This document shows positions 33,073 to 40,837 of a stretch of DNA of 64,000 bases, piece by piece. The DNA is taken from the NCBI RefSeq assembly GCF_030268225.1, contig NZ_BSQG01000001.1, positions 124,001 to 188,000 on the forward strand. The letters are read 5' to 3'. This DNA comes from Nocardiopsis ansamitocini (GTDB lineage Bacteria; Actinomycetota; Actinomycetes; Streptosporangiales; Streptosporangiaceae). The notes under the pieces were generated by a model that worked only from the letters and a program-made list of their open reading frames with translations, was not told where the DNA came from and ran no database searches. Both the position numbers and the translations under genes were made by a program. Every line of letters begins with the position of its first letter. The first letter of the stretch is position 1.

Positions 33073-33543
33073 CTACGTGGTCCGGCCGAAGTCCTCGGGA
33101 GTGATGTTGTCGAGGAACTCCCGGAAGCGCTCGACCTCGTCTTCCTGCTCATCGGGGATCGGCACTCCGGCCTCCTCGATGACGTCGTCACGGGCATAGA
33201 TCGGCGTACCCGTGCGCAACGCCAGCGCGATGGAGTCGGAGGGGCGGGCGCTGACCTCCACACCGTTGGAGAACACCAGGTCGGCGTAGAAGATCCCGTT
33301 CTCCAGGGCCGTGATGTTGACCGTGGTCAACGTGGCGTCCAACGCGTCCAGGACATCGCGGAACAGGTCGTGGGTGAGGGGACGGGCAGGCTTGACGCCC
33401 TGCTGCGCAAGAGCGATCGCGGTGGCTTCCACCGCGCCGATCCAGATGGGGAGGTAGCGCTCCCCATCGGTCTCCTTGAGTAGGACAATCGGTTGGTTGG
33501 CGGGCATCTCGACCCGGACGCCGACGACCTCCATGTGCTTCAC
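33073..33543 (-). CDS. Bifunctional-nuclease-domain (DUF151) protein
   Basis: A 156-residue protein of the DUF151/BFN family, some members of which degrade DNA and RNA in vitro. It shows MEVVGVRVEMPANQPIVLLKE, YLPIWIGAVEATAIALAQQG, PARPLTHDLFRDVLDALDA and SDSIALALRTGTPIYA. The GTG at 33543 follows GGAG; the ATG at 33534 is an alternative. Its position next to the MerR and GarA genes is widely conserved in actinobacteria, but the physiological role is not known. It lies in the same direction as GarA with a 295-nt gap. Confidence 0.9.
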   Translation of the reverse strand: MKHMEVVGVRVEMPANQPIVLLKETDGERYLPIWIGAVEATAIALAQQGVKPARPLTHDLFRDVLDALDATLTTVNITALENGIFYADLVFSNGVEVSARPSDSIALALRTGTPIYARDDVIEEAGVPIPDEQEDEVERFREFLDNITPEDFGRTT

Positions 33544-33790
33544 TGCGGCTCCGTCCCACGACTCGTCGCGTTCGGAGGGACACACACCCCAGGGTGCGCT
33601 CTGCTCCGTCTTTCACGGTACACCGCCGAGATCCGCACGAACCGTCCAGGGCGGGACATGGTGGCCCCCGCTCCCCCGACGCGCAGTTGCCCGGAGCCGG
33701 GAACTGTGGTTGGCACCCCGACACACGCGCACTCGGCAGCGGTCTTCCCTAGAAGGTTGTCCGAGTTGGGAGAGGTGCAAACCTGTGATC

Positions 33791-33824
33791 CGGGTGGGGC
33801 CGGAAATGCCTCCGCCCCCACCCG
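33791..33824 (-). terminator. garA terminator hairpin
   Basis: cgggtgggg (33791-33799) / ccccacccg (33816-33824), a perfect 9-bp stem extended by internal pairing. It lies 15 nt past the garA stop. Confidence 0.6.
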
Positions 33825-33838
33825 TTCGTGTGCGCGAC

Positions 33839-34369
33839 TCAGCCCCGTCGCGGGTTGGTCAGCAGGACCAGGCGGAACTTGCCGATCTGGACCTCGTCGC
33901 CACCGCCGAGCTCGGCCTCGTCGATGCGCTCACGGTTGACGTAGGTGCCGTTGAGGCTGCCGACGTCACGGACCCCGAAGGAACCACCGCGGCGATAGAA
34001 CTCGACGTGCCGCCGCGAGACGGTCACGTCGTCGAGGAAGATGTCGCTGTTGGGGTGACGCCCCGCCGTGGTGACGTCCTTGTCCAGCAGGAAACGGCTT
34101 CCCGCGTTGGGACCTCGTTTGACGACGAGGAGCGCGGTGCCCGCCGGGAGCGCCTCCACGGCCGCGGGGTCGTGCCCCACCTCGTCCGCGCCGTCGCTCT
34201 CGGCTTCCAGCGCCTGGATGCCGGAGATGGAGATGGTGGACGTCGTCTCGCCGATGCGCTCGCGCGGTTGGTCTCCCCCGGACTTGTTGATGGGGGAACC
34301 GCAGTTAGAGCAGAAACGGGCATCGTCCGCAACGGCGTGACCGCACTGCGTGCAGTAAACGCTCGACAT
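33839..34369 (-). CDS. garA: GarA/OdhI-type FHA-domain regulator with N-terminal zinc ribbon
   Basis: A 176-residue protein. Residues 4-27 form a zinc ribbon (Cys6, Cys9, Cys20, Cys23). The ETTS motif at 41-44 is the site phosphorylated by PknB/PknG-type kinases in GarA and OdhI. The FHA domain (about 78-170) has VVKRGPNAGSRFLLD, AGRHPNSDIFLDDVTVSRRH and VGSLNGTYVNRE, nearly identical to GarA. In relatives the unphosphorylated form binds and inhibits 2-oxoglutarate dehydrogenase and glutamate dehydrogenase, and phosphorylation makes the FHA domain bind its own tail. The zinc ribbon is absent from mycobacterial GarA. The upstream 298 nt hold no other gene; an AGGAGG lies 12 nt before the ATG. 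Confidence 0.9.
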   Translation of the reverse strand: MSSVYCTQCGHAVADDARFCSNCGSPINKSGGDQPRERIGETTSTISISGIQALEAESDGADEVGHDPAAVEALPAGTALLVVKRGPNAGSRFLLDKDVTTAGRHPNSDIFLDDVTVSRRHVEFYRRGGSFGVRDVGSLNGTYVNRERIDEAELGGGDEVQIGKFRLVLLTNPRRG

Positions 34370-34667
34370 AGGTCGGCTCGGCCTCCTACCGCACGGGGCG
34401 GTCCTTGATTCGGCTGGTGATCAACAGGTTACGGCGGCGTCGTCCGCCGCACCGTCAGGCTTCATGCCTCACGTTCTCATCCCGCGCAATCGCCCCTTTT
34501 TCACCATCTCTTACACCAGGAGCACTCGACTCTAAACCATATCTGTGCGCTGTCCACACCTGCGCCGTCCTGGGGAGTTCCGCGGGTCGGACCGTACCGC
34601 GAGCGCGCGCCCGGCACGGCTTTCACCGGACGCGCGCCGGCCGGACGAGTACCCGCCCGGCCGCGGC

Positions 34668-37166
34668 CTAACCCTCGGCCCGTTCGACCACGGCCGCCCA
34701 CTCCTCAAGCAGCCGCTGGGCGGTGTCGGCATCGGGCCCCTCGGCCCACAGGTGCGTCACCGCCTCGGCGGTGTCGGGCAGGACAAGCGCCCAGGAACCG
34801 TCGGGCTCCAGGACCCTGACCCCGTCGGTGGTGTCGATCTCGCGGCCCTCCGCGGCCTCCACCACCTCACGCATCACGCTGCCCTTGACCGCCCAGGGGG
34901 TGGGCACCGAACGACGCAACAGGTGCGCCCGCGGGATACGGTCGTCGATCTGGCTGAGCGACAACTTGGTGCGGGCCACCAGGCCGACCAACCGGACGAA
35001 CGCCGCGATCGCATCGGAGGTCCGGGAGAACTCCGGCAGGATGAACCCGCCCCGGCCGTCCGCAGCGAACACGATGTCATCGGCCATGGCGGCCTTGGTG
35101 AGCTCGTCGGTGGCCGTCGGGGTCCAGACCACGCCGACCCCGTGGAAGTTCGCCACCTTCTCGGCGACCCTGGTCGTGGTGACGGGCAACGCCACCTTTC
35201 CGCCGCGACGTTCCGCAGCTACCAGGTCGAGCACCACCAGCAGGGCCCGCTCGTTCTCCACGAGCTCGCCGTTGCCGTCCACGATGGACAGCCGCTCGGC
35301 CACAGGGTCGAAGCGCACCCCGAAGTCAGCACGCGAGGATCCCACCAGCTCGCCCAGCCGCTGGAGGTCGCGCATCTGTTTGGCCAGGGTGTCGGTGGGC
35401 GAGTCCTCGTCCAACCGGTTGTTGACGGTGAGGACCTCTGCTCCGATCCGCCCCAGCAGGGACGGCAGGATCAGCGAACCGGTTCCGCCGGCGCAGTCCA
35501 CCACGACCTTGAGATCGGCCCCGTCCACACCGGAGGTGTCGATCCTGCGCAGCAGCTCATGGGTGTAGACCTCGACGTCGCGCGAGGGGAAGGAGAGCTC
35601 GGCGATCTCGCCCGGGAAGGCACGCCGGTACTCCTGCCGGGAGAACACCCGCTCCAGCTTGCGCTGGGCAGCCGGAGAGAGGTCGGCCCCCGTCTCGTCG
35701 AGGAACATGATGTCCACCGACTGCGGGTCCCCGGGGGTCGTGCGCAGCGAGATCCCGCCGCTGAGCCCCGACCGTGAGGTGTGGAAGCGCGCCACCGGCA
35801 GTGGCACCGCCTCCAGGTCCTCGACGTTGATGGCCCCTGCCGTGAGAGCGCTGATCACGGCCCGCTTGAACGTCCGCGCGGCCCGAGAGGCGTCCCGGGA
35901 GGTGGTGACCACCGCGCCCTTCTTCAGCGTGGTGGCGTAGGCGCTGGCCAACTGAACGGCGAGTTCGGGGGTGATCTCGACGTTGATGAGGCCGGACACG
36001 CCACGGGGCCCGAACAGCGATCGTTGCCCTTTGGACTCCCAGATGACGTTGGCGTTGACGACCGCGCCGGCCTCGATCGTCTTAAACGGGTACACCTTGA
36101 TGTTGTTGGCGAGATACGCCTCGGACTCGATGACGCACTCTTCACCGACGACCGTGCCCTCTTCGACACGAGCACCGGTCATGATGTCGGTGTTCTTGCC
36201 GATGACACAGCCGCGCAGGTGGGTGCCGGTGCCCACGTAGACGTTGTCGTGCACCACTGCGCGGTGCAGGAACGCCTCGGAGCGCACGACGACGTTGCTG
36301 CCGAGCACGGTGTACTCGCGCAGCTCCGCGCCTGCTTCCACCTTGGCGTAGTCGCCGATGTAGAGCGGGCCCTTGAGGACGGCGTCCGCGTCGACCTCCG
36401 CACCCTCCGCGACCCAGATGCCCGGGGACATCTCGAAACCGTCGATCTCCACGTCGACCTTGCCCGAGAGCACGTCGGCCTGGGCGCTCAGATAGCTCTC
36501 GTGGGTGCCCACGTCCTCCCAGTAGCCCTCGGCGATGTAGCCGTAGAGCGGGGCGCCGGCCTCAAGGAGCTTGGGGAAGACATCGGAGGACCAGTCGACG
36601 TTCTCGCCCGCGGCGAACTGGTCGAGGACCTCGGGTTCCATGATGTAGATGCCGGTGTTGACGGTGTCGGAGAAGACCTGGCCCCAGGTCGGCTTCTCCA
36701 GGAACCGCTGGATGCGGCCCGCGTCGTCAACGATGATGATGCCGAACTCCAGCGGATTGGCCACCCGCTTGAGCCCGATGGTGACCATCGCGCCGTTCTC
36801 ACGGTGGAAGCGCACCATGTCGGTGAGGTCGATGTCGGTGAGCGCATCGCCGGAGATGACGATGAACGGTTCACCGCGCAGGTGTTCCTCGGCGTTCTTG
36901 ACACTGCCTGCGGTGCCGAGCGGGACCTCTTCGGCGACGTAGCGCAGGTTCATTCCCAGTTCTTCGCCGTCACCGAAGTAGTTCCGGATCAGGGTGGCGA
37001 GGAACTGCACGGTGACGACGGTGTCGTCGAATCCGTGCCGTTTCAGCAACCGGAGAACGTGCTCCATGATCGGTCGGTTGACGACCGGAAGGAGCGGTTT
37101 GGGTTGGTTCGCGGTCATCGGGCGCAGGCGTGTGCCCTCTCCGCCGGCCATGACAACGGCCTTCAT
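34668..37166 (-). CDS. Nucleotidyltransferase / left-handed beta-helix / degenerate phosphomannomutase fusion
   Basis: An 832-residue three-part protein, usually annotated mannose-1-phosphate guanylyltransferase. Residues 1-235 are an NTP-transferase with MAGGEGTRLRPMT, PKPLLPV and VISGDALTDIDL. About 245-380 are hexapeptide repeats. About 380-820 align with the phosphohexomutase superfamily (FGPRGVSG, TTSRDASRAARTFKRAV). The mutase half lacks its catalytic motifs: TASHNP is RTTPGD (475-480) and the metal loop DPDADR is DPVAER, so it is probably non-catalytic and regulatory. The N-terminal half could make GDP-mannose or another NDP-sugar for glycans; the exact sugar is uncertain. The ATG at 37166 has GGAGG upstream. 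It is next to the pgsA-like gene, as in Streptomyces. Confidence 0.88.
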   Translation of the reverse strand: MKAVVMAGGEGTRLRPMTANQPKPLLPVVNRPIMEHVLRLLKRHGFDDTVVTVQFLATLIRNYFGDGEELGMNLRYVAEEVPLGTAGSVKNAEEHLRGEPFIVISGDALTDIDLTDMVRFHRENGAMVTIGLKRVANPLEFGIIIVDDAGRIQRFLEKPTWGQVFSDTVNTGIYIMEPEVLDQFAAGENVDWSSDVFPKLLEAGAPLYGYIAEGYWEDVGTHESYLSAQADVLSGKVDVEIDGFEMSPGIWVAEGAEVDADAVLKGPLYIGDYAKVEAGAELREYTVLGSNVVVRSEAFLHRAVVHDNVYVGTGTHLRGCVIGKNTDIMTGARVEEGTVVGEECVIESEAYLANNIKVYPFKTIEAGAVVNANVIWESKGQRSLFGPRGVSGLINVEITPELAVQLASAYATTLKKGAVVTTSRDASRAARTFKRAVISALTAGAINVEDLEAVPLPVARFHTSRSGLSGGISLRTTPGDPQSVDIMFLDETGADLSPAAQRKLERVFSRQEYRRAFPGEIAELSFPSRDVEVYTHELLRRIDTSGVDGADLKVVVDCAGGTGSLILPSLLGRIGAEVLTVNNRLDEDSPTDTLAKQMRDLQRLGELVGSSRADFGVRFDPVAERLSIVDGNGELVENERALLVVLDLVAAERRGGKVALPVTTTRVAEKVANFHGVGVVWTPTATDELTKAAMADDIVFAADGRGGFILPEFSRTSDAIAAFVRLVGLVARTKLSLSQIDDRIPRAHLLRRSVPTPWAVKGSVMREVVEAAEGREIDTTDGVRVLEPDGSWALVLPDTAEAVTHLWAEGPDADTAQRLLEEWAAVVERAEG

Positions 37167-37294
37167 CGCGGCCACCTCCGGGCCCCGGTCAACATGCGGC
37201 GAGACGCCCTAACGCGGGCTTTCATGGTGGGGACGCGCTCCCTTCCTTCGCTGGTCGGTGGCCCGGAAGTCACCGGCCACGCGGTCGGCGCCTC

Positions 37295-37978
37295 TTACGC
37301 CTGGGCACCGCGTTCGATCACATCGGGATCGTCGGCCGAATCGACTTCAGGCGCCCCGGGCCCTTGTTCGGACCCGGTGGGGCGATCCAGGCCACGGCTC
37401 TGTCGCATGAGCCGCAGTCCCTGGACCGTGTAGAGCAATCCGGCCCACCAGTAGATAGCAGTTCCCCAGATCGCGAAGGCCCAACCCACGATTTGCGCGA
37501 CATCGCCGACAATGCCGTCATATGCGGCGACGAACAGCAGTGGAAAGGAGTAGAGCAGGCACAGCGTCGCGGCCTTGCCCGCAAAATTGACCGGAAGCGG
37601 CCCGTAGCCGTAGTGGCGCAGAATGGGCAGCGCGACGATGATCAGCAGATCGCGCAGGACCAGGATCGCCATCAGCCACCACGGGACGATGTCGCGCACG
37701 ACCAGGCCGAGCAGGGCCGCGAAGATGTAGAGCCGGTCGGCCATGGGGTCCAGGACCGTACCCAGCCGACTGGTCTGGTTCCAGGCGCGCGCGATCTTGC
37801 CGTCCAGCCAGTCGGAGACGCCGGCCATGGCGAGGAGCAGCAGGGCCCACCAGTCCTCCTGGGGCCCAAGGACCAGCCAGAGGAACAGCGGCACACCGAG
37901 CAGGCGAACAATGCTGATCAGGTTCGGAACCGTCCAGATGCGGTCCGCCCCGGAACCCGCGCTCGTCGAGATCGCCAT
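37295..37978 (-). CDS. CDP-alcohol phosphatidyltransferase (PgsA-like)
   Basis: A 227-residue integral membrane enzyme of the CDP-OH-P transferase family. The full catalytic motif D-X2-DG-X2-AR-X8-G-X3-D-X3-D is seen across DWLDGKIAR, GTVLDP and ADRLY. Six transmembrane helices fit the family. It probably makes phosphatidylglycerol phosphate or a related phospholipid; the alcohol acceptor cannot be told from the motif. The ATG at 37978 follows GGAGGTG. It is upstream of the nucleotidyltransferase fusion on the same strand (128-nt gap), likely one operon. Confidence 0.9.
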   Translation of the reverse strand: MAISTSAGSGADRIWTVPNLISIVRLLGVPLFLWLVLGPQEDWWALLLLAMAGVSDWLDGKIARAWNQTSRLGTVLDPMADRLYIFAALLGLVVRDIVPWWLMAILVLRDLLIIVALPILRHYGYGPLPVNFAGKAATLCLLYSFPLLFVAAYDGIVGDVAQIVGWAFAIWGTAIYWWAGLLYTVQGLRLMRQSRGLDRPTGSEQGPGAPEVDSADDPDVIERGAQA

Positions 37979-38146
37979 CCCACCTCCCCTGCCCCTGTGC
38001 TTCGAGACTACCCACTGCCGCACGGGTAGGCGTCACCCTCAGCCGCCACCCGATTCCCGTTGAATCTTCGCATAAACGACAAAAACTCAACGCGCGGGCA
38101 CGCCGCAACCATGACGCATACTCAGCGTAACGACAGGACGGTGAAA

Positions 38147-38168
38147 GCACCGCGCCCGGGGGCGGTGC
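38147..38168 (-). terminator. Terminator of the amidotransferase-like gene
   Basis: gcaccgc (38147-38153) / gcggtgc (38162-38168) with TTTC following on the minus strand. Confidence 0.5.
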
Positions 38169-38183
38169 GCCGGGGGCTGTGGC

Positions 38184-38855
38184 TCAATGGGCGGCCTTGG
38201 CAACCAGCTCCTCGAACAACCGGCGGTCGGTTCCCTCCTCCGGGTGCCACCGTACTCCGATCCCGAACCCGTTCCCCGAGACCTCCAATGCCTGGACGGC
38301 CTGCTCGTCGTCCCACGCCACGGGCAGCAGGCCGGAACCGACCCGGTTGATACCGGGACCGGGCGCACGACGGACCCTGACCGAGTCGCCGACCGCTTTG
38401 CCCAGGCTGCTGGTGAGGCTCACCGCCACATCGACGTCGGCGAGCCGGGAGGCGCCCTCCTGGACATAGGGGAAAGGGGCACCTCCGGCAGCCGCATTGA
38501 GGACCTGAAGTCCGCGGTCGATGGCGAGGAAGGGCCGCCCGGCGGCGATCGCCGCCTGGATCAAGGCGATCTCAAAACGGTCGCGCCGCGCATCGGGCTC
38601 GGGCGCGCCGGGCCCGGAGTCGACCCCGTGGACCTCCGCCCCGACCGGGGCACCGGTGGTGAAGACCAGCGCGTCGAAACGCTCGACGAGTTCGGGGACG
38701 CCGCGGGGGTGGACCGGCGCGAGGACCACCGGCAGGCCGCCTGCACGGTCCACCTCGCGCAGGAAGGGAGTGGCCACGACCGCCGCCTCCCGGATCCAGG
38801 CCCCCCATCGCGCGGGTTCGAGGCAACTCGTGATCCCGATGAGCGGGCGGGACAT
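38184..38855 (-). CDS. Class-I glutamine-amidotransferase-like (C26/PuuD) protein without its catalytic cysteine
   Basis: A 223-residue protein of the gamma-glutamyl-GABA hydrolase family. The fold markers are present: RPLIGITS, the DALVFTTGAPV loop, RDRFEIALIQAA, and the C-terminal RWHPEE. But the nucleophile elbow, normally GICRG, reads LAIDRGLQVLN, so the Cys is Asp113. His and Glu of RWHPE remain. It is therefore unlikely to hydrolyse gamma-glutamyl compounds and may be a binding or regulatory protein. The ATG at 38855 is well supported by AGGAGGAG. It is monocistronic, divergent from the flavohemoglobin gene. Confidence 0.82.
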   Translation of the reverse strand: MSRPLIGITSCLEPARWGAWIREAAVVATPFLREVDRAGGLPVVLAPVHPRGVPELVERFDALVFTTGAPVGAEVHGVDSGPGAPEPDARRDRFEIALIQAAIAAGRPFLAIDRGLQVLNAAAGGAPFPYVQEGASRLADVDVAVSLTSSLGKAVGDSVRVRRAPGPGINRVGSGLLPVAWDDEQAVQALEVSGNGFGIGVRWHPEEGTDRRLFEELVAKAAH

Positions 38856-39366
38856 GCGTTCTCCTCCTGCAGGATGGCGCCGGCCGGACGTGGGGGGCGA
38901 GGCCGTGCCGATGATGGCGCGAAAAGCGTATTGGCCGACTTGTCGCGACTGAACCGATAACGACATTAACAACACTTCACCGGACTGTCTTATTTGTTAC
39001 GCAAAGCAACGACGGCTGCCAAAAGCCGCCCCCGCCGCGACCGCGCGGCACCACCTGGGGGAAGACCCGACTATGCCCACACGGAGACGTCCGCGCACCT
39101 CCGAATGCCTTTATCACATTGATATCGAGTCGCGCAGGAGAATGTTTCAATCACGGAAAGTAACGAGACAAAACGAACCGTAAACACCGTGCGTAATTAT
39201 TGAGAATCGGTTGTTGGCCCCGAAAATGGGTGCCACACTTCAGCGCAAGGCGCTCCAGTCGACACATCGGTGGCGATTGGAGCCGCCAGCAGCGGCCCAG
39301 CGGCCGCGACCGCCGCGGGGAGGGGCGGTTAGTCGCCCACGCGATCCGAAGGGGACGGGTCACTTC
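38856..39366. other. 511-bp divergent intergenic region, promoters only
   Basis: No convincing gene. The region is unusually A+T-rich in places (38956-39000, 39110-39215). I found no clear NsrR palindrome or CRP-type site. The sole open frame of note, 36 codons from an ATG at 39073, has no supporting Shine-Dalgarno or coding pattern. Confidence 0.4.
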
Positions 39367-40626
39367 ATGCCGTTGAACCCAGGCCTTATCAGAGACACAT
39401 TCACCGAAGTCGAGAAACAGACCGAACGGGCCACCGCATACTTCTACGGTCGGCTTTTCGCGGAGAACCCACGCCTGCGCGCGATGTTCCCGCCCGCAAT
39501 GGACGTCCAACGCGACCGGTTGTTCAGCGCACTGGTCACGATCGTGCAGAACCTGGAAAGTCCGGACACCCTATCGGGGTTCTTGGGCCACCTCGGCCGC
39601 GATCACCGCAAGTTCGGGGTGGAAGCCGGCCATTACGACGCGGTCGGGGCAGCGCTGCTGACCACTGTGCGCAAGTTCAGCGGTACCGCATGGAGCGTCG
39701 AAGCCGCCCAAGCATGGTCGGACGCCTATGCCCTGGCCGCCCGGATGATGATCGAGGCCGCCGAGGAACACTCTGCGTGGGCTCCCCCTTGGTGGCACGC
39801 AGAGGTCATCGACCTGGAACGGCCCTGCCGTGACCTCGCGCGCATCACCCTGCGACCCAATCAGCCCTACTCCTACCTCCCCGGTCAGTACCTGTCGCTC
39901 CAGGCAGCACGCTGGCCGCGGGTGTGGCGCTCCTACTCCATCGCCAACGCACCGCGCAACGACAACCTGCTCCGCCTGGTCGTGCGCGGCGTGGCGGGGG
40001 GATGGGTGAGCAACGCCCTGGTCACCCACACCCGACTGGGCGACCGGGTACTGCTGGGCCCACCGCTGGGATCGATGGTGCTCGACGCAACCTCCGATCG
40101 CGACCTGGTGTGCGTGGCGGGAGGCAGCGGGATCGCCCCCGTCAAGGCGATCCTGGAGCAAGTGGTGAGCCTGCCCAACCGCCGCAACGTCGTGCTGCTG
40201 TACGGTGCGGGTGATCGCGACCACCTCAGCGAGATCCCCGACCTCATGAAGCTGCGGGCCACTTATCCCTGGCTGCGGGTGGTCTCGGTGCTGGAGCGGG
40301 AGTCCGACGACGAACGTCTGTCCCGGGAGGCGCCCGACGGCGAGTCCATCGGCGAGGTGGTGCACGGCAGACTCCGCGACGCCCTGCCCGCCCTGGGCTC
40401 CCTGGCCGACCACGACGCCTACGTGTGCGGACCGCCGGAGATGGTGCGCGCCATGGTCCCGGACCTACGGGCAGCGGGGGTGCGACGCTCGCGGATCTAT
40501 CACGACCTGACCGCGATCGGGGAGGAGCAGAGCGGCTCCCGGGAGGAGACCGAGGCCGAGGAGCACGACCTCGCCGCGCCGGCCGCCACCGCGGCCGACG
40601 AGATCCTGGACCGCTCCGCACTCTGA
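39367..40626 (+). CDS. Flavohemoglobin-like globin/oxidoreductase
   Basis: A 419-residue fusion of a globin (about 1-135) and an FAD/NAD(P)H reductase (about 140-390). The globin has the proximal His80 (HLGRDHRKFG) and a FYGRLF helix B. The reductase shows RSYSIAN for FAD and GGSGIAP for NAD(P)H, with a late CGPPEMV. Known flavohemoglobins oxidise nitric oxide to nitrate using NAD(P)H; the globin here departs from Hmp in several positions, so NO dioxygenase is a family-based inference. The ATG at 39367 follows AAGGGGAC; the open frame upstream is not supported. The C-terminal 30 residues are an acidic extension. Confidence 0.88.
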   Translation: MPLNPGLIRDTFTEVEKQTERATAYFYGRLFAENPRLRAMFPPAMDVQRDRLFSALVTIVQNLESPDTLSGFLGHLGRDHRKFGVEAGHYDAVGAALLTTVRKFSGTAWSVEAAQAWSDAYALAARMMIEAAEEHSAWAPPWWHAEVIDLERPCRDLARITLRPNQPYSYLPGQYLSLQAARWPRVWRSYSIANAPRNDNLLRLVVRGVAGGWVSNALVTHTRLGDRVLLGPPLGSMVLDATSDRDLVCVAGGSGIAPVKAILEQVVSLPNRRNVVLLYGAGDRDHLSEIPDLMKLRATYPWLRVVSVLERESDDERLSREAPDGESIGEVVHGRLRDALPALGSLADHDAYVCGPPEMVRAMVPDLRAAGVRRSRIYHDLTAIGEEQSGSREETEAEEHDLAAPAATAADEILDRSAL

Positions 40627-40657
40627 CCCTGCCGGCGAATCGGCGGGCACCACCCAA

Positions 40658-40692
40658 AACCGGGGGTACCGAAACGACCGGTACCCCCGGTT
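40658..40692 (+). terminator. Terminator between flavohemoglobin and cstA
   Basis: A perfect 13-bp stem, aaccgggggtacc / ggtacccccggtt, with a 9-nt loop. Confidence 0.85.
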
Positions 40693-40762
40693 CCGTGTCG
40701 ACGGCTCCGGCTGTCTCCCCGACTTCTTCGCATCGAATCCGATCACGCTGCGCTACGACTAC

Positions 40763-40791
40763 TTACGCTTTATGTGAAGACATGGTTAAAT
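40763..40791 (+). promoter_or_regulatory. Putative cstA promoter
   Basis: TTACGC (40763-40768), 17 nt, TTAAAT (40786-40791), about 45 nt before the cstA start and just past the terminator. Confidence 0.4.
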
Positions 40792-40837
40792 CGCGCCCGA
40801 TCGCTCATCGACGATCCACCATCGCAAGGGGGCGCGC

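Noticed and set aside
34545-37433. Plus-strand frames of 410 and 550 codons opposite the sugar-nucleotidyltransferase fusion
   Set aside because: Antisense composition and no promoter or ribosome-binding site; the minus-strand gene explains the region.
39073-39183. 36-codon open frame in the flavohemoglobin upstream region
   Set aside because: No Shine-Dalgarno and a basic, repeat-poor composition; likely chance.
40740-40800. CRP/GlxR site at TGTGAAGACATGG before cstA
   Set aside because: Only one half-site; the second half TCACA is missing.
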